This document shows positions 36,833 through 48,107 of a DNA stretch of 64,000 nt, one piece after another. The position numbers and the translations under genes were made by a program. Numbering within the stretch: the stretch's first letter is position 1; each line of letters starts with the position of its first letter. The notes beneath the pieces are model-generated. The model saw only the letters and a program-made list of their open reading frames with translations, was not told the DNA's origin and searched no databases. This stretch comes from Melanocharis versteri (lineage: Eukaryota; Chordata; Aves; Passeriformes; Melanocharitidae): the NCBI GenBank assembly GCA_013397845.1, contig VZTG01000383.1, forward strand, positions 62,001 to 126,000, read 5' to 3'.

Positions 36833-37249
36833 CACAGAGTTTGCTGAGTTGGAAGGAACCTGCAAGGATCATCAAGTCCAACTCCTGGCCCTGCACAGGA
36901 CACCCAAGAATCCCACCGTGGGCCTGAGAGCATTGTCCATATGCTTCTTGAACTCTTTCAAATTTGGTGCACTTCCCTGGGGAGCCTGTTCCAGTGTTCC
37001 AGGGAGCCCAGTCATCCTGTGGTCAAAAACTTTTGCCTGATATCCAGCCTAAACCTCCCCTGACTCAACTTCACACCATTTACTTGAGTCCTGCCACTGA
37101 TCACCACAAAGAAGAGATCACTGTCTTCAACACCTCTTCCCCTCACGAGGAAGTTGTAAGACTGTGATAAGGCTCCCCTCCATCTCTTCCAGGCTGAACA
37201 GACCAAGTGACCTCAGCTGCTCCTCATATGGCTTCCCCTTCAGGCCCTT
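36833..37249 (-). mobile_element. CR1 LINE, 3' part before the LTR insertion (minus strand)
   Basis: Reversed CR1 tail and ORF2 end: gagttggaaggaacctgcaa, ggatcatcaagtccaactcc, gcctgttccagtgttccagg, tgacctcagctgctcctcat, atggcttccccttcaggccc. It stops exactly at the left edge of the LTR at 37250 and resumes at 37797, so the two pieces were one element of about 790 bp. It shares many exact words with the plus-strand copy at 53.4-54.3 kb. Confidence 0.9.
37245..37249. repeat. Target-site duplication CCCTT, left copy
   Basis: CCCTT, part of the interrupted CR1, repeated exactly at 37792-37796 on the other side of the LTR. Confidence 0.78.
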
Positions 37250-37791
37250 TGTATTAGTTTGAAAGTAAACCAGTGGGAGATTACAAGTCAGAAATACAAT
37301 TTAATAGGAAAATTAAAATAAATGCAACAACACAGAAACACTGACAGATTTAGAATACAACCTGACGCCCTGTTGGTCAGGGTGTTGGTAGCAGTCCAGT
37401 TAAATGGTGGCTGCAGTCCTTTTGAAGTGATAGATGTGGTTCTGTTGAAGCAACGATCCTAGAAGGGTTTGATCTTCCTCTGAAGGTTCAATGGTGTTTA
37501 TGGAGCTCTTGTCCTCTAGGAATTTAGTGGATAAGGCTGCTTATGGTGTTTCAAACTTCAGATTATATCCAGGTAGGAATGCTTGGTACGTCCCCCTGGG
37601 TAGAGCGTTTCACAATGGGGTGATGTAATTTTATGACTCATGTAGTGAGACTCGATGGTCCATTAACAGAAGATATCCCCCTGGAGGGTGGATAGGTCAT
37701 GGAAGAGATAAAGAACACTGCCCCACCTGATTTTAACAGATGGTAATAGGATACATACTTTTGGTTACATCTTACATTGTAACCTAAGATA
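37250..37791 (-). mobile_element. Solo LTR, ERVL-like, inserted into a CR1 copy (minus strand)
   Basis: A 542-bp element with plus-strand ends TGTATTAGTTTGAAAG and GTAACCTAAGATA. The reverse complement of the right end (TATCTTAGGTTAC) resembles the left end, so the termini are inverted repeats; the expected CA at the right end has become TA. Flanks are perfect 5-bp duplications CCCTT. A minus-strand ATTAAA at 37300-37305, about 50 bp from the left end, gives minus orientation. CR1 sequence continues on both sides, which sets the order of events: CR1 first, LTR later. There is no internal retroviral sequence and no reading frame of note. Confidence 0.78.
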
Positions 37792-37796
37792 CCCTT
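37792..37796. repeat. Target-site duplication CCCTT, right copy
   Basis: Exact repeat of 37245-37249 after the LTR. Confidence 0.78.
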
Positions 37797-38172
37797 CATT
37801 ATCGTTATTATTCTCTCATAGCTTCATGTCTTTTTTATACTGCGGTGCCCAAAACTGTCCCTAGTACTCAAGGTGAGGCCGCCCCAGTGAAGAGAAGAGT
37901 GGGACAATCCCCTCCCTTGTCCACCTGGGGATGCTGGGCCTGATGAACCCCAGGACATGGCTGGCCCTTCTGGCTGCCAGGGCACTGCTGATTCATATTC
38001 AACTTTCTGTCAGCCGAGTTCCCCAGGTCCCTTTCCATAGAATTGCCCTCCGGCATCTCATTTCCCACTCTGTCCATCCATACATCCAGGATCGAACTGT
38101 CCCTGGTGCACAACCGGGCACTTTCCATTGTTGAACTTCATGTGGTCGGCAATTGTCCAGTCCTCTGAATTG
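37797..38172 (-). mobile_element. CR1 LINE, continuation after the LTR insertion (minus strand)
   Basis: Resumes the interrupted CR1: agcttcatgtcttttttata, ctgcggtgcccaaaactgtc, caaggtgaggccgccccagt, gggacaatcccctcccttgt, then ORF2 end sequence to ttgaacttcatgtggtcggc. In reverse this encodes decayed ORF2 residues near the RT C-terminus. The first 30 bp after the duplication are diverged. Confidence 0.88.
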
Positions 38173-39032
38173 TCAATTTTTTGTGTGACAAATTTAATCA
38201 CAGACTGTGATCAAATATTTTAGGAACCATGCAGAAGCTTTATCCAATTAAGTGGAAGCAAAAATGCCCCATTGCCAAGGCAGTTTCATTCATTCACCTG
38301 AACAATCTGAATCATTTATTCGTGGCAAACAAATCCTAGTTCTGCATACTTGCAGTCTAGTTGGACTTGTTAACTTGTGAATTTCTGTCATCATACACTG
38401 TACAAGTGCAGGATAAAGCATTATAAAATATAACATGATGATGATGTGTTCTACCAAAAAATATTTAAATCTCTAATTTTGGATGAGCTACTATGTATTT
38501 CAGCGACTACTATTAACAATAATCATAAAGCCATAATAAATGGAATGGTCCTACTAAACTTGATGATTGTTCTAGATAATTAAACAATGCTGCCTAAATT
38601 TTTGTGCATTCTAATAAATATAAATATTTCTTTAGAATTACCCTGTGAAATACTCTAAATAGTGAGACAATTATGAATTTGGGTCAAGTTGAACTCATTA
38701 CTGTCATATGATGGTATGGAGAGACACTCTGGTGTTAGGCAGAACTGCCTAGAAATTTGGTGTTGCAACTTGCAAAAAAAAAGCTATTTCTTTTTGAAAT
38801 ATCATTTGTTATAAATCACACTGAAACAATTTTTATTAATTTGAGCAGTGAAACAAAGTAACTGAAGTAAAACAGCTTCCCTGCTGCTGCTCAGTAAATG
38901 TCAATATTCTTAACTGTTTCACTAGTGCTAAAAGTGAACACTCATCTCACGGGATTTGGGGCTGCAAGCCAGATTGTTCAAGAGGACCAGGGGTAAGCTT
39001 TTAGACACTGAAATGGTTCATGCCTTAAACAT
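38173..39032. other. AT-rich non-coding sequence, no gene seen
   Basis: No recognised element and no open frame of note. Confidence 0.55.
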
Positions 39033-40060
39033 TGTTATGGAGGAGTTTTGCCCATTATAGAAAAAAAACTGTGTGAAGAAATTACAACCACAGAAGCCCA
39101 CCCCTCCTTGAAGATGCCCAACTGGAACTTTGGACTGTGAGCGAAGCCACCTAGAAAAGATAAAGGGGGCTTTATTGTTCAATCATCTCAGGCCTAGGAA
39201 GAAACAAACAAGGCTGAGGGAAAGGAATGCATCCACAAAAAAGCCAAACGCAGCAGAGAATTGTCCCTGGCTGGGTTTGAGGTGGGGGAGACCACAGCCC
39301 ACAGAGGCCAAGTTTACACAGTCTCCCCCCAGAATGAGGTGGGGGAAGAGGTTTCAGGTGTGTGGCGTAACCTCTGGTTAGAGGCACTGAACACCCATCC
39401 TCCCTTATACAAACTGGCTCAGCTGTGAAACCCCCAACCCCAGGAAGGCCACATCCATGGGACATTCACGTGGGAGTCAACTGAGAAGGTGTCATAATCC
39501 ATCAAAGACCCCTAAAGTGCTCCCCAGACTCATTCCTGAGGCCCTGCACTACATCACTGCAGGTGATGCAATGTGATGCAACAGACCTAAGAGTCTGCTG
39601 CAAGACACTGTGTCAAACTGCACCACTCCCCCACCCCACCCTGGGGAAGGTACCTGAGCATTCCCACCTGGCCTGAGCCATTCATTAATTAATCCATTCA
39701 ATTCTATGCTTTTCGGGCAACCCTCACCACCAAGAAGACCACCTGGGGAGGATCATCAGGATGCTGGTGGAATCCATGGAGTAGTGACTTTTTCTTCATT
39801 TTCTCTCTCGGTTACTCTCTTTCTGTTCCCCCAACTCTTTTCATTCTCTTTCTTCTCTCTCTCTCTCTGATATTTACTATTGAATAAAACTCATGCTATT
39901 GACATTGGCATATTGTCTTGTTTGCACATTAATTCAGGCAGAGGCATTTCTGATAATTTTAAAAACCACACAGTAATACAAGTTGATGATAAAGATTTTT
40001 GAGATTTATCTGTGGTGGCTTTCTGAGAACACTGAATTCTTGTATTAGGAAAAGTCACCA
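39033..40060 (+). mobile_element. Probable LTR, ERVL-like (plus strand), right edge uncertain
   Basis: Starts TGTTATGGAGGAGTTTTGCC. It contains a long pyrimidine-rich stretch with (CT)n at 39780-39870, then AATAAA at 39883-39888. The start and general build match avian ERVL-type LTRs. The best pairing of flanks is AACAT (39028-39032) with AACAC (40061-40065) after a CA end, four of five bases, so the right edge could instead lie near 39972. It is clearly GC-richer than its surroundings. The 83- and 97-codon frames at 39130-39465 are chance frames inside it. Confidence 0.55.
39883..39888 (+). terminator. Poly(A) signal of the probable LTR
   Basis: AATAAA directly after the CT-rich tract of the LTR. 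Confidence 0.45.
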
Positions 40061-40098
40061 AACACATCTCAGGACTGAAAACACACAAAGCTGCTGAT

Positions 40099-40140
40099 GA
40101 TAATGCTGATAATGCTGATAATGCTGATAATGCTGATAAT
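40099..40140. repeat. (GATAATGCT)n minisatellite, 4.7 units
   Basis: Four perfect 9-bp units and six bases of a fifth, beginning 38 bp after the probable LTR. The units carry no substitutions, suggesting recent slippage. Confidence 0.95.
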
Positions 40141-43100
40141 TTTTCAGGTGTATGAGCAAGAGTTTAATGAAAATGCTGAATGGGTTAAGGTAAAGTTTAC
40201 TTCAATGTTTTTAGTAACGTAGTATGGCATTTACTAATAAAATGTGGCTTTATAGAAAATAGCTAACTCTGTTAATCCTCCTTTGTAAATGGAGGTTGCA
40301 TGATGACATTGCAAGATCAAAAAAATGTATGATTTAGGACCAAGAATGGAATGATGATTCTTTTCCAATCATCCTGAATTGCAGAGGTTCCTCTTTAATC
40401 TGTACCATTAGGCATCTGAAGACAGTCAAAAAGTTGGACTGAAAGTGATTGTCTGCAACTTCTTCCAGTTCTTGTAACAATTTACATATATCTAGAAGCA
40501 GACATTGCCAGATGTGTCCTTTTCTTCAGGTAAGCCTAGACCTTCAACTCCTCCATGGTAAAGGTTGTGGGAATTTTTTTCCTTTCTGCAAGCTCCACGA
40601 TCTACCAACAAACTTCTATATTTTGTTTATTTCTAAGGAGCTTTTTTCCTGAACGTGATACTGACCACAAAATGCAATCAACTAAGTAACACTTTTATTA
40701 TTATTTTAACCTGATTTTGCCTATTTAATTTAATTTAATTGCCTATTTATTCCTCTGACATATGGAAAGAGAAAATAAAATAAACTAAAATCCTGACACA
40801 ACAATTAAAATCTAATCTCTGTAAATTTTCATTCCAAATGAGCAAATTTTCATTCTGATTTATTCAAACAAAGATTCACAACACCCAGGGTATCTAAACA
40901 AAACAAATCAAGAAACAACCAAACAAACAAAATCCCAAATGCTCTAATACTATGAGAGTGAGGAAAACAAAAATTAACAAGATGTTAAATATGCATGGTC
41001 AGAACTGATGTAATTTCACAAGGGAAAGCCATGCCGGTCAATGTTCCTCTTCTCATGTCTGCCAATGACAGGGTGAGCTTTCTAAAGGGGGAATCTCCTG
41101 CTCAGTTTTGAGGATCACTTACTTTAATTTTTCCCTCCTAAATGATGCCTGACACTACTGGACGACAGATGTAATTTTGTTTTCTTCAGGGCTCAGAAAC
41201 TAGAGTCTCCCCTCTTTTCCTCATAAATCTATTTGCAAGCTGAGTAGTGGGACGACCACACTGAACGTTTTACAAAAAGGTATGCAAATATGGCATTTCA
41301 GGTGCTTTCAGAGTATGTGTTATTTCATTCTGGCCAAGATCCCTCACTGAATTGCTGAGCATAATAAACTGCTTTTTAAAGAAGAATTTCAGTTAAATAA
41401 CAGAGTGAGATGAAGCTTATGAAAGCGTTTGGAAGAGGATTAGAATGACATGAAAAGGTCTGAGGCAGATCAGTACTGACATTTTCTAGACATCACGTTG
41501 TGTAATGAAGCACTCTTGGAACATGCACAACTCAATAAGCATTTTAAATCAATAAGTAAAATAAATACAGAGATTAGAAATATATATTGGAGTGGTGAAT
41601 GTCCTAAATTCTACATACCTTTGACATCATATCTTCGTTTTAAGCGTAACTCAGTATATTTAGAGCAATGAGCAGGATGAAAGCTTTTTATAGCTACACA
41701 TTGCACAGTGGGTTTCTTCTAAATTTGCTGCTATTTTTATGACATTTATTACATCTTATGTTTTACATATTCTGCCTACATATGGACAAGAGCATTAAAC
41801 TGCTCACTTCAGTATTTTGCCAGGTACCCAGATATAATCAAATTTAAGCAAAGGAGCTCATACTAGAAAAAAGTCCAGTGGAAGAAGGTTTTAGTTTTGT
41901 CAAACCAAAGACCACTCAGGCTTTTCCTGCACAACTCTCAAAAGTATGAAGATCTTTCAAGTATTGTAGGTATGATGAAAAGGGGAGCTTCACTGTTTGA
42001 TCACAACTCCCTGAAGGTTCTCTTAAAAGTTTCTTGTGAACCTGTATTGCACTACAGAAGTGTGTTATCCAAGGAATTAGGATGGAAGAGGCAGAAGTTA
42101 CCCTACACAAAGGGAAAACTTTTTGAAAGAAAAGTTTAGATTGGAAGGTTTATGATACTTCAGATGTCCTCAATTTCATTCTTACACCAAGAGAAAATTA
42201 AGAAAAAGCTAATAATTACAACAAAATGAATGTGACTCCAAGGCTGCACCAGTAAAAACAAATGGTAAAAAGGAAGAATTTTCTAATGTTTACTCTCTGT
42301 CACAGACAAATAGTTACACTGAAATACCCAGCCAAGATCAGAACAGAGGTGGAGTTAAGAAACCAAGGATTGCTGTTTCTACCTGCATTGTGCTGAGGTG
42401 TTCTCAGGCATCTGAAAACATCTCTTACCACTGAGCAGAGTCCCAAAGAGCACACACAGTTTTAGACAGTCATTTCCTCATCTGGAATGATTTTCTGATT
42501 TCATTACTCAAGAAAAATTAAAATGCTTCCCTTTTTTTCCTGTCTATTCAATGAATATTCATTGTGGGAAATTATTTATTTATAAATTTATTCAGAAATC
42601 ACAGGCTTAATGGCCAATCTGTTTTAGGGCTGTTCTAATGAACCTGAGATTCTTTAGAAATCACCATAGGCCAGCTGCAAAAGGGTGAGTTAAATAAGAT
42701 TAAGGACTGTGAACACCCAGCCTAAGTGTCCTGCACTGTCCATCTTTTGTAGTTGTAATTGGCCATTGTTATACTATGTAGAATTGCTTAAAGGACTGGA
42801 ACGAAAATGTAGGAGCATGAAAAATCCTAACCAGTATTCTTAAGCACATTGAGTCACACACATGAGAGAACCGCATAACAACCTGCCTTTTGGCACTTCT
42901 TAGCTCTGCCTTACCAACCTTTATGCACAGCTCCAGACAAGTTTTAATGCCATGTTTTTATATATATATATTGCTACACAAATGTAGGTGTATGTAAATC
43001 CACTTGCTGAAGCAATGTGCAGCAACATCAGAACTATTGAGGTTCATATAGGTATGGACAGAGAGTATCACTAAGAGAAAATCAGAGGTAGTTTGATACT

Positions 43101-46100
43101 CAGCTGAGGAATCAGCTCACATGTGATGCACAGTGGTTAGGTGACCCAGTTTGTACAGCTATTAAGCTGCTTCTCATTGACTGATGTATCTCCTGAGAAG
43201 TAATTGGGAAATATTTTAGAGTGTTTATATAGTGTTTCTGGGAACATATTTCCTAATGTCTCTCTGTAAAATTAATGCACTTGCCTGAGAGTACAGCTTT
43301 ATTGTCCGTAAGTTACAAAAAAAAAAATTATGAGTAATAAATGTCAAAACTATTTGCAAGTGGCCTAAATCAGTGTTTCTTCACAAATACTGGTGGTACT
43401 TCTAACTCCTTTGTTTCCTAGTAAGCTGCAGGAACAGACAGTTAAAGACAGATCCTCTTTGAGAGACACATTATGGACATGGCAGCTTTCCATAGGAGTC
43501 GACTTCACACAAACTGCATGATAACCTATTTGTATATTCCATAAATCACTTCATTACTGGTGCCCACTCTCTACTGTACAAGAAATAGCTGTGTTCTATG
43601 TTTTAAGTACCTGAAACCTGAAATGACATGGTTTAAAGTGCTGAATTTACTATTTAATGTCCTTAAAGGCCATCTTAAAACTAGCCAGCTTTACTGAAGC
43701 ATTTCAGTTACCACTGCTCACCATAATTTGCAGTAATTACAGTTTGTTTGTTGAATGAGATAGTCCTTAATTGCAGACACCATTGAAAGAGCAATTCAGC
43801 AAAAAATACAGTCTCTGGAATCATTCTTTTTAAGCTAGAGGGAAGAAAGTGGTGGGGAAGAAACTAGTTTAGGTAACTTATTCTGGAGTATTTTCAGAAC
43901 AGCTGACATAAAGGAGCCCTGATCTTCTATCTTCCTGGTATAAACAGGAGTAAACCCAACACCAGTGGTTACACAGGCATAAAACCAATGGACATGAGAA
44001 TAGAAGTAAGAGTCACTGTTTTCAAATTAGGAGACTGTATATCAGGTTTGCTACAGGATGTGCCGTGCAGCTCTACTCACACTGCAGTAAAAGCCTAACC
44101 TTGGTGTCAGTAACAGAAAAGTTAATCATGGTTTTTCAGAGACTGTTTTTTCAGCAATGTAATTCTCTGTGACCAAATTAAATGAGATACTTCGTCACTC
44201 AGGTAGGACAGAAGTGTTGGAAATCCTCAACCACTGTAAAATTTCATCCATTTTGAACCCATGTTGAGTGACTGCTGGCGTATGAGCAGGCTACATACGA
44301 ATGTTTCCATCTCTCATGGTAAAAATTACATGGAGGACCCAGGTCATCTCTTCAGTATAGGACAGACGATGCTGCTTAGAGCTTAATTTGAAAAGGGTAA
44401 ACCAGATTCAGGTTTTCAAGAGATTACTACAGGCATCAGCATGTTACTTCAGCTTGAGAGCAATGAGAGTCCAGGAAAATGGAAACTGTAGGGGAAAATC
44501 CAAAATGGAAGTGCACAAGCCAAGAAGCCTGAAAGATCAGGTGGTTTGTGAAATTGGTGCTTTATATGAAGCATGCAGACAACATGACTTCCAGTAGAAA
44601 GTCAACCCTTACTCATAGAGGTATTTGCTGCTGCATTTTACAGCTGGAAAGCCAGGATGTCTATCCTACCCCGTCACTTAGATGAGGCCAGACAACCAGA
44701 CTAAATTTTATCCTACCTGCTCCACTTTAAAACACTTCAAGTGCTTTATTACATGATATAAAATACCAGTATGATATACTTCATCAAGACCATCACATCT
44801 TCTTGTGGGAATTTTAGAAATAATTTGCAGCTGATCAGAATACTTCATGCTGAAAATTTATTAAACCCAATATGACCCTAGCAGTAACAAGTTTTCTTAT
44901 GCAGCTGCAAAATATCCATGTGACAACAGAACATTTTAGCCCTTGGATAAACATTTGGGTCTCTGTCAGAAATGGCTCTGGAGAACAGCAACACAAATTT
45001 TAAATTTTTTATCCCTATCTATTGAATTGCTTGTGTGCAGTTTTCAGCAATCATAGTGAAAACTTAGGCTGAGATGGAAATAAGGAAAAATAAGAATAAA
45101 GGTTGGTATTGTTGTGTAGGTGGTTTTGATTAGAGTTGGCAGCCATTTAAAATGAGATGCATCTTCCAGAAGAAAAGATCATTTATACAGGGAAGATACC
45201 TTTGATACAAGAATAAGACCTTTGACTAGTGATGGGCAAATCTGCTGAAAAATATAAGTGCTTATTACATGCATTTTCAAACCTTTGAAGATCTCCGTCA
45301 ATTTCCCTCCTCCTCTCAGAGGCAGTATGGGCATTTTCAGGTAGAGGTTTTTTTCTGTCTTCATACACCACAGCATCCCTGATTACAGCTGATTATTTTT
45401 GCCAGAGTGCATAGAACAAGCAAAAGTCTACTGAAATAATTCAAGAGGCCCAAAAATTTGCTCCATATATACCAATTGGGAAGGGAGCCTTTCTAGACTG
45501 CTTCCCAACCTCCTGCTCTGAGGGCTTCCTGGAACCTGGACTATTCTCTGTGCTCTTCTTGCTACATTAAAAACAACCCAAATCTTTGAAAATATTTCTC
45601 TCTTAAAAAGCAACATTTCAGGCAACCCCTGGAGTCTTATTCAAATGGCCCAATTTATTCTGCTGGATTCTAAATATTTTGGAAAAATAATCTCTTTCTC
45701 ACACTGATGTCACCAGTTATAGGTAGAATTTTCAAAATATTTTAAAGCACTGATTATACGCTTTATACTACATGTATAAAACAAAGGATCAGGCTTGTCT
45801 CTGGTGTGAGTAGTGTCAATCCTGGTCTCATTTTGCCTGCACACCTCATTTTGCCTGCAGTCTGGGCAACCTCGAGCACATGCTGACTACACCAGTACCT
45901 AAGTGGAGGCTATATAGCTGCACTAGCACAGTGCGGAGCCTGAGAAAATACATCCTGCTGTCTCAGCAAGGCTTATGAGCTTGGGCTGCATGGCTGCTAG
46001 CTGCAGCTACATGGCACCCACTTTGAGGCCAGTTTGCATCTAGCTGGTTCAGAGCACAGGAAGAACAAACTTGACCCTGCTTGCAAAATACCTCATGGAT

Positions 46101-46953
46101 GTTGTACCTGTCAGTTTAGCAGGAGAGAAGCAGAGCATCACAGTAGCCCCCTTAAAATCTGCAGGAGATCTGATCCTAAGAACATACACAATAAATTAAA
46201 AAAATAAAAAAAGAAAGGAAAAATGCAAGTATCCTGGGGAAAATTTCTTTTGTGGATGTTACAAAGTTGTTAACCCTTCCATTATCTGATTTCTTCACTA
46301 CTCCCCTTCCATTTCCTTCTTCCACCTTTGTGAGTATAAATTGCACTCCTACTAAATGCCAAGTTGCTGCAAGTCAAACAGCTCTGACACTTACACCCAC
46401 ATATACCTGTTTCCTTGACCAACAAATACAATTCAAATACATGACATGTAACTTTCACCATTGCTAACTTATGATTGAATTCAGCAGTGTTTTTTATTAA
46501 TTTAATAAATTTTTTAAGTACCTTAGGGTCAATATATACATATGTTCTCTCTGGCTCTGGTCTCACCCCACTTAAGCCTCCTGCACTGAGATTAATATTA
46601 AATATTAAATGGCTGGATTTGCAGAATCCCCAGGTATGACAGGACAGATGCTGCTGGTGCAGTTTAATGATGAGAGATGCAGCATTCATGATCCAATGCA
46701 TACAGCACAAGACTGGAGAATAACATTGGTGTTTTCATACATCTATTTGCAAGTGGACACCTAGTCTGGCCAATTCAGACATGTTCAAACAAAAGCTGGT
46801 AGGGTTGAAAAAGTGGGAATAAGATTTTGCAGCAGTGTAGAGGAGTGTGAAAAAATGCAGCCCAAGGAACATCTCCTGGACTGTGCCTGAAATAGGGCAG
46901 AATATGGGGAAAAAGTTGTTAAAAATAGAAGTTGTAGTGAAAAGATGGGAAAA
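40141..46953. other. Gene-free stretch without recognised repeats
   Basis: There are 6.8 kb with no retroelement or exon that I can recognise. Open frames (80 codons at 41897-42139; 142 codons minus at 46282-46710) carry no known domain. It includes short AT tracts near 42957-42972. Confidence 0.5.
45827..45859. repeat. Small tandem duplication, 18-bp period
   Basis: CTCATTTTGCCTGCA occurs at 45827-45841 and 45845-45859, a two-copy tandem duplication. Confidence 0.85.
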
Positions 46954-47738
46954 GACCTGGACTTCAGCAAAGCCTTTGACACTGTCTCCCACAGCATACT
47001 CCTGGAAAAGCTGGCAGCCCATGGCTTGGACAGGTGCACTCTTCACTGGGTTAAGAACTGGCTGGATGGCTGGGCCCAGAGAGTGGTGGTGAATGGTGCT
47101 GCATCCAGTTGGTGGCCAGTCACTAGCCGTGTCCCCCAGGGATCAGTGTTGAGCCCTGTCCTGTTCAATATCTTTATTGACGATCTGGTTGAGGGGATTG
47201 AGTCTACCATCAGCAAATTTGCAGATGACACCAAGCTGGGAGCATGTGTTGATCTGCCGGAGGGTATAAGGACTCTGCAGAGGGACCTGGACAGGCTGGA
47301 TAGGTGGGCCAAATCCAACAATATCAGATTTAACAAGTCCAAATGCTGAGTCCTGCACTTTGGCCACCACAACCTCCTGCAGCACTACAGCTGGGGAAAG
47401 AGTGGCTGGACAGCAGCCAGGCAGAAAGGGACCTGGGGGTACTGACTGACAGCCGACTGAACAAGAGCCAGCAGTGTGCCCATGTGGCCAAGAATGCCAA
47501 CAGCATCCTGGCCTGTGTCAGGAATACTGTGGCCAGCAGGACCAGGGAAGTCATTCTTCCCCTGTACTCAGCACTGGTGAGGCCCCACCTTGAGTGCTGT
47601 GTCCAGTTCTGGGGCCCTCAGCTTAGAAAGGACATTGAGGTGCTGGAGTGTGTCCAGAGAAGGGCAGTGAGGCTGGTGAAGTGTCTAGAACCCAAGCCCT
47701 ATGAAGAGTGGCTGAGGGAGCTGGCGTTTAGCATTTAG
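46954..47738 (+). pseudogene. CR1 ORF2 fragment: reverse transcriptase palm to C-terminus
   Basis: ORF2 of CR1 encodes an endonuclease and reverse transcriptase that copy the element's RNA into DNA at a nicked target. This fragment reads DFSKAFDTVSHSILLEKL at its start (RT motif with the first catalytic Asp). It continues through VPQGSVLSPVLFNIFIDDL to FADD at 47218-47229, the catalytic motif written YADD in most LINEs. A TGA at 47347-47349 interrupts the frame, and a frameshift near 47390 moves the rest to another frame. That frame continues with ERDLGVLTDSRLNKSQQC and LVRPHLECCVQFWGPQLRKD to about 47738. The endonuclease and RT fingers are missing. The TGA may be a deaminated CGA. Confidence 0.9.
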
Positions 47739-48107
47739 CACGGGGAAAAGGAGGCTCAGGGGAGACCTTATTACTCTCTACAGCTGCCTGAAAGGTGGTT
47801 GTAGTCGGGTGGGGGTCGGTCTCTTCTCCCAGGCAACAACTGACAGAATGAGAGGAAACAGTCTTAAGCTGTGCCAGAGGAAGTTTCGGTTAGACATTAG
47901 GAAAAAAAATTCACTGAAAGAGTGGTTGGGCACTGGAATCGTCTGTCTAGGAAGGTGGTGGAGTCACTGTCCCTGGAGGTGTTTAAAAAAAGATTGGACA
48001 GGGCACTCAGTGCCATGGTTTAGTTGATATGGTGGTGTTAGGTCATAGGTTGGACTTGATGGTCTCAAAGATCTTTTTGAAGCTAGTTAATTCTGTGATT
48101 CTGTGAT
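46954..48107 (+). mobile_element. CR1 LINE, 5'-truncated, with RT C-terminal half (plus strand)
   Basis: About 1.15 kb, the most intact CR1 coding piece here. It begins inside the reverse transcriptase domain and runs through the ORF2 C-terminus to a 3' tail with ggttggacttgatggtctca and attctgtgattctgtgatga. 5' truncation is normal for CR1 because reverse transcription starts at the 3' end. The coding part is described separately. Confidence 0.93.

Noticed and set aside
40099..40140. CRISPR-like array
   Set aside because: The units are contiguous 9-mers without spacers, and the genome is a vertebrate one.
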